Positions 6,665 through 7,277 of a DNA stretch of 7,277 bases are shown piece after piece; position 1 is the first letter of the stretch, and the number at the start of each line of letters is the position of its first letter. Origin of the DNA: Promethearchaeota archaeon. GTDB taxonomy: Archaea; Asgardarchaeota; Lokiarchaeia; Sigynarchaeales; SOKP01. A program made the translations under genes and the position numbers. Below the pieces are notes generated by a model. That model was not told the DNA's origin. It did no database searches and saw only the letters and a program-made list of their open reading frames with translations. The stretch lies in assembly GCA_030608765.1 (NCBI GenBank), contig JAUWDN010000045.1, forward strand, positions 1 through 7,277. The letters are read 5' to 3'.

Positions 6665-7192
6665 ATGAATTTGGAAGATTATATTAGAAATGTCCCTAAT
6701 TTCCCTATAGAAGGAATTCAGTTTAAAGATATTACAACCTTATGTAAAGTCCATTCCTCTTTTAAAGAATCTTGTGATAGATTAGTTAATTCATTTAAAG
6801 ATAAGGGAATCACGAAAGTTTGTGCTGTCGAGGCTAGAGGGTATATATGGGGTGGTGTGTTAGCATATCAGTTAGGTGCGGGATTTATTTTAATACGAAA
6901 ACCTGGAAAACTGCCTGCTGAAACAATTAGTGAAACTTATGATCTTGAATATGGAACAGACAAAATCGAAATGCATAAGGATGCAATAGATAAGGATGAT
7001 AAAGTCTTATTATTTGACGATTTATTAGCAACTGGCGGAACCGCAAAAGCGGCTTGTAACTTAATAGAAAAGGCAGGGGGAATTGTTTCAGGAATTGCTT
7101 TTGTTATTGAACTTACAGGGAGTTTACATGGGAGAGATAAATTAGAAGGTTATGATTTTGTTAGTTTAATTAAGATTCCCGTAGAAGAATAG
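6665..7192 (+). CDS. apt: Adenine phosphoribosyltransferase
   Basis: Apt salvages adenine by joining it to 5-phosphoribosyl-1-diphosphate (PRPP), giving AMP and pyrophosphate in the cytoplasm. The 175-residue protein is of normal length (E. coli Apt is about 183) and follows the family order: an N-terminal NFPIEGIQFKDIT segment (12-24) like YPKPGILFRDVT, EARGY (56-60), RKPGKLPAETISETYDLEYG (78-97), and the PRPP-binding motif VLLFDDLLATGGT (114-126) with its two aspartates and TGGT loop. The similarity is to the classical bacterial/eukaryotic Apt type. The start is well supported by GTGATC 4 nt upstream and by the family N-terminus. The gene is divergent from the GTPase across a 226-bp AT-rich gap. 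No functional link between the two is evident, and the next gene to the right is not visible. Confidence 0.96.
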   Translation: MNLEDYIRNVPNFPIEGIQFKDITTLCKVHSSFKESCDRLVNSFKDKGITKVCAVEARGYIWGGVLAYQLGAGFILIRKPGKLPAETISETYDLEYGTDKIEMHKDAIDKDDKVLLFDDLLATGGTAKAACNLIEKAGGIVSGIAFVIELTGSLHGRDKLEGYDFVSLIKIPVEE

Positions 7193-7203
7193 GAAAAGAA
7201 TGA

Positions 7204-7246
7204 AATTTATTTATTTTTATGAATTTTACTTGACCAATTTTTTTCC
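7204..7246 (+). terminator. T-rich termination region after apt
   Basis: Soon after the apt stop, the + strand carries ATTTATTTATTTTTATG and then a run of seven T (about 7238-7244). These are plausible T-tract terminators. The second run could instead lie in the end of a gene entering from the right on the - strand. Confidence 0.35.
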
Positions 7247-7277
7247 ATTAAAATTCTCCATAAATTTTAGTCTTAAA

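Noticed and set aside
7226..7277. Possible C-terminal end of a - strand gene entering from the right (16 open codons then TAA)
   Set aside because: It is too short to tell from chance, with no recognisable motif; more sequence to the right would settle it.
1..7277. CRISPR array, tRNA, rRNA, transposon or integron features
   Set aside because: No spaced repeats, cloverleaf-like GC-rich segments, transposase frames or terminal inverted repeats were seen on either strand.

Overview
This AT-rich archaeal window most likely comes from an Asgard archaeon, possibly a Lokiarchaeia-like lineage. Three things point there together: tetrahydromethanopterin-linked C1 enzymes (Ftr and Mtd), long N-glycosylation-rich cell-surface proteins with Ig-like repeats, and a eukaryote-like Rag/Gtr-type small GTPase with a C-terminal extension that looks like a roadblock domain. 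The Asgard assignment is inference from gene content; no rRNA or other marker gene is present.

Layout: (1) 1-3418, + strand: two surface-protein genes 7 bp apart. The first is cut by the left window edge and combines an alpha-helical, toroid-like segment with Ig-like beta domains and a C-terminal membrane anchor. The second has a signal peptide, Ig-like domains, a membrane anchor and an unusual Lys/Pro/Ser-rich cytoplasmic tail. (2) 3460-5380: a divergent pair, ftr (- strand) and mtd (+ strand), sharing a 172-bp promoter region. They encode two steps of the H4MPT branch of the archaeal Wood-Ljungdahl or C1-oxidation pathway. (3) 5485-6438, - strand: the Rag-like GTPase, convergent with mtd. 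(4) 6665-7192, + strand: adenine phosphoribosyltransferase, divergent from the GTPase. Intergenic regions are short, very AT-rich and hold poly-T tracts and TATA-like boxes. No RNA gene, mobile element or CRISPR array was seen, and no gene-free stretch exceeds 300 bp.

The two surface proteins probably work together in the envelope. Ftr and Mtd belong to one pathway, although the step between them (Mch, cyclohydrolase) is not here. The GTPase and Apt show no evident functional link to the rest.

The most notable point is the start of the GTPase. The first ATG in its frame lies after the P-loop, so a start there would give a protein without its nucleotide-binding loop. The P-loop is encoded just upstream in the same frame, but the only possible starts before it are ATA or ATT. 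A Shine-Dalgarno-like GGTGA sits 6 nt before the ATA, which matches the spacing seen at other genes in the window. This is either a true non-AUG start or a single-base change or assembly error. I see no clear evidence of a wholly new multi-gene system.
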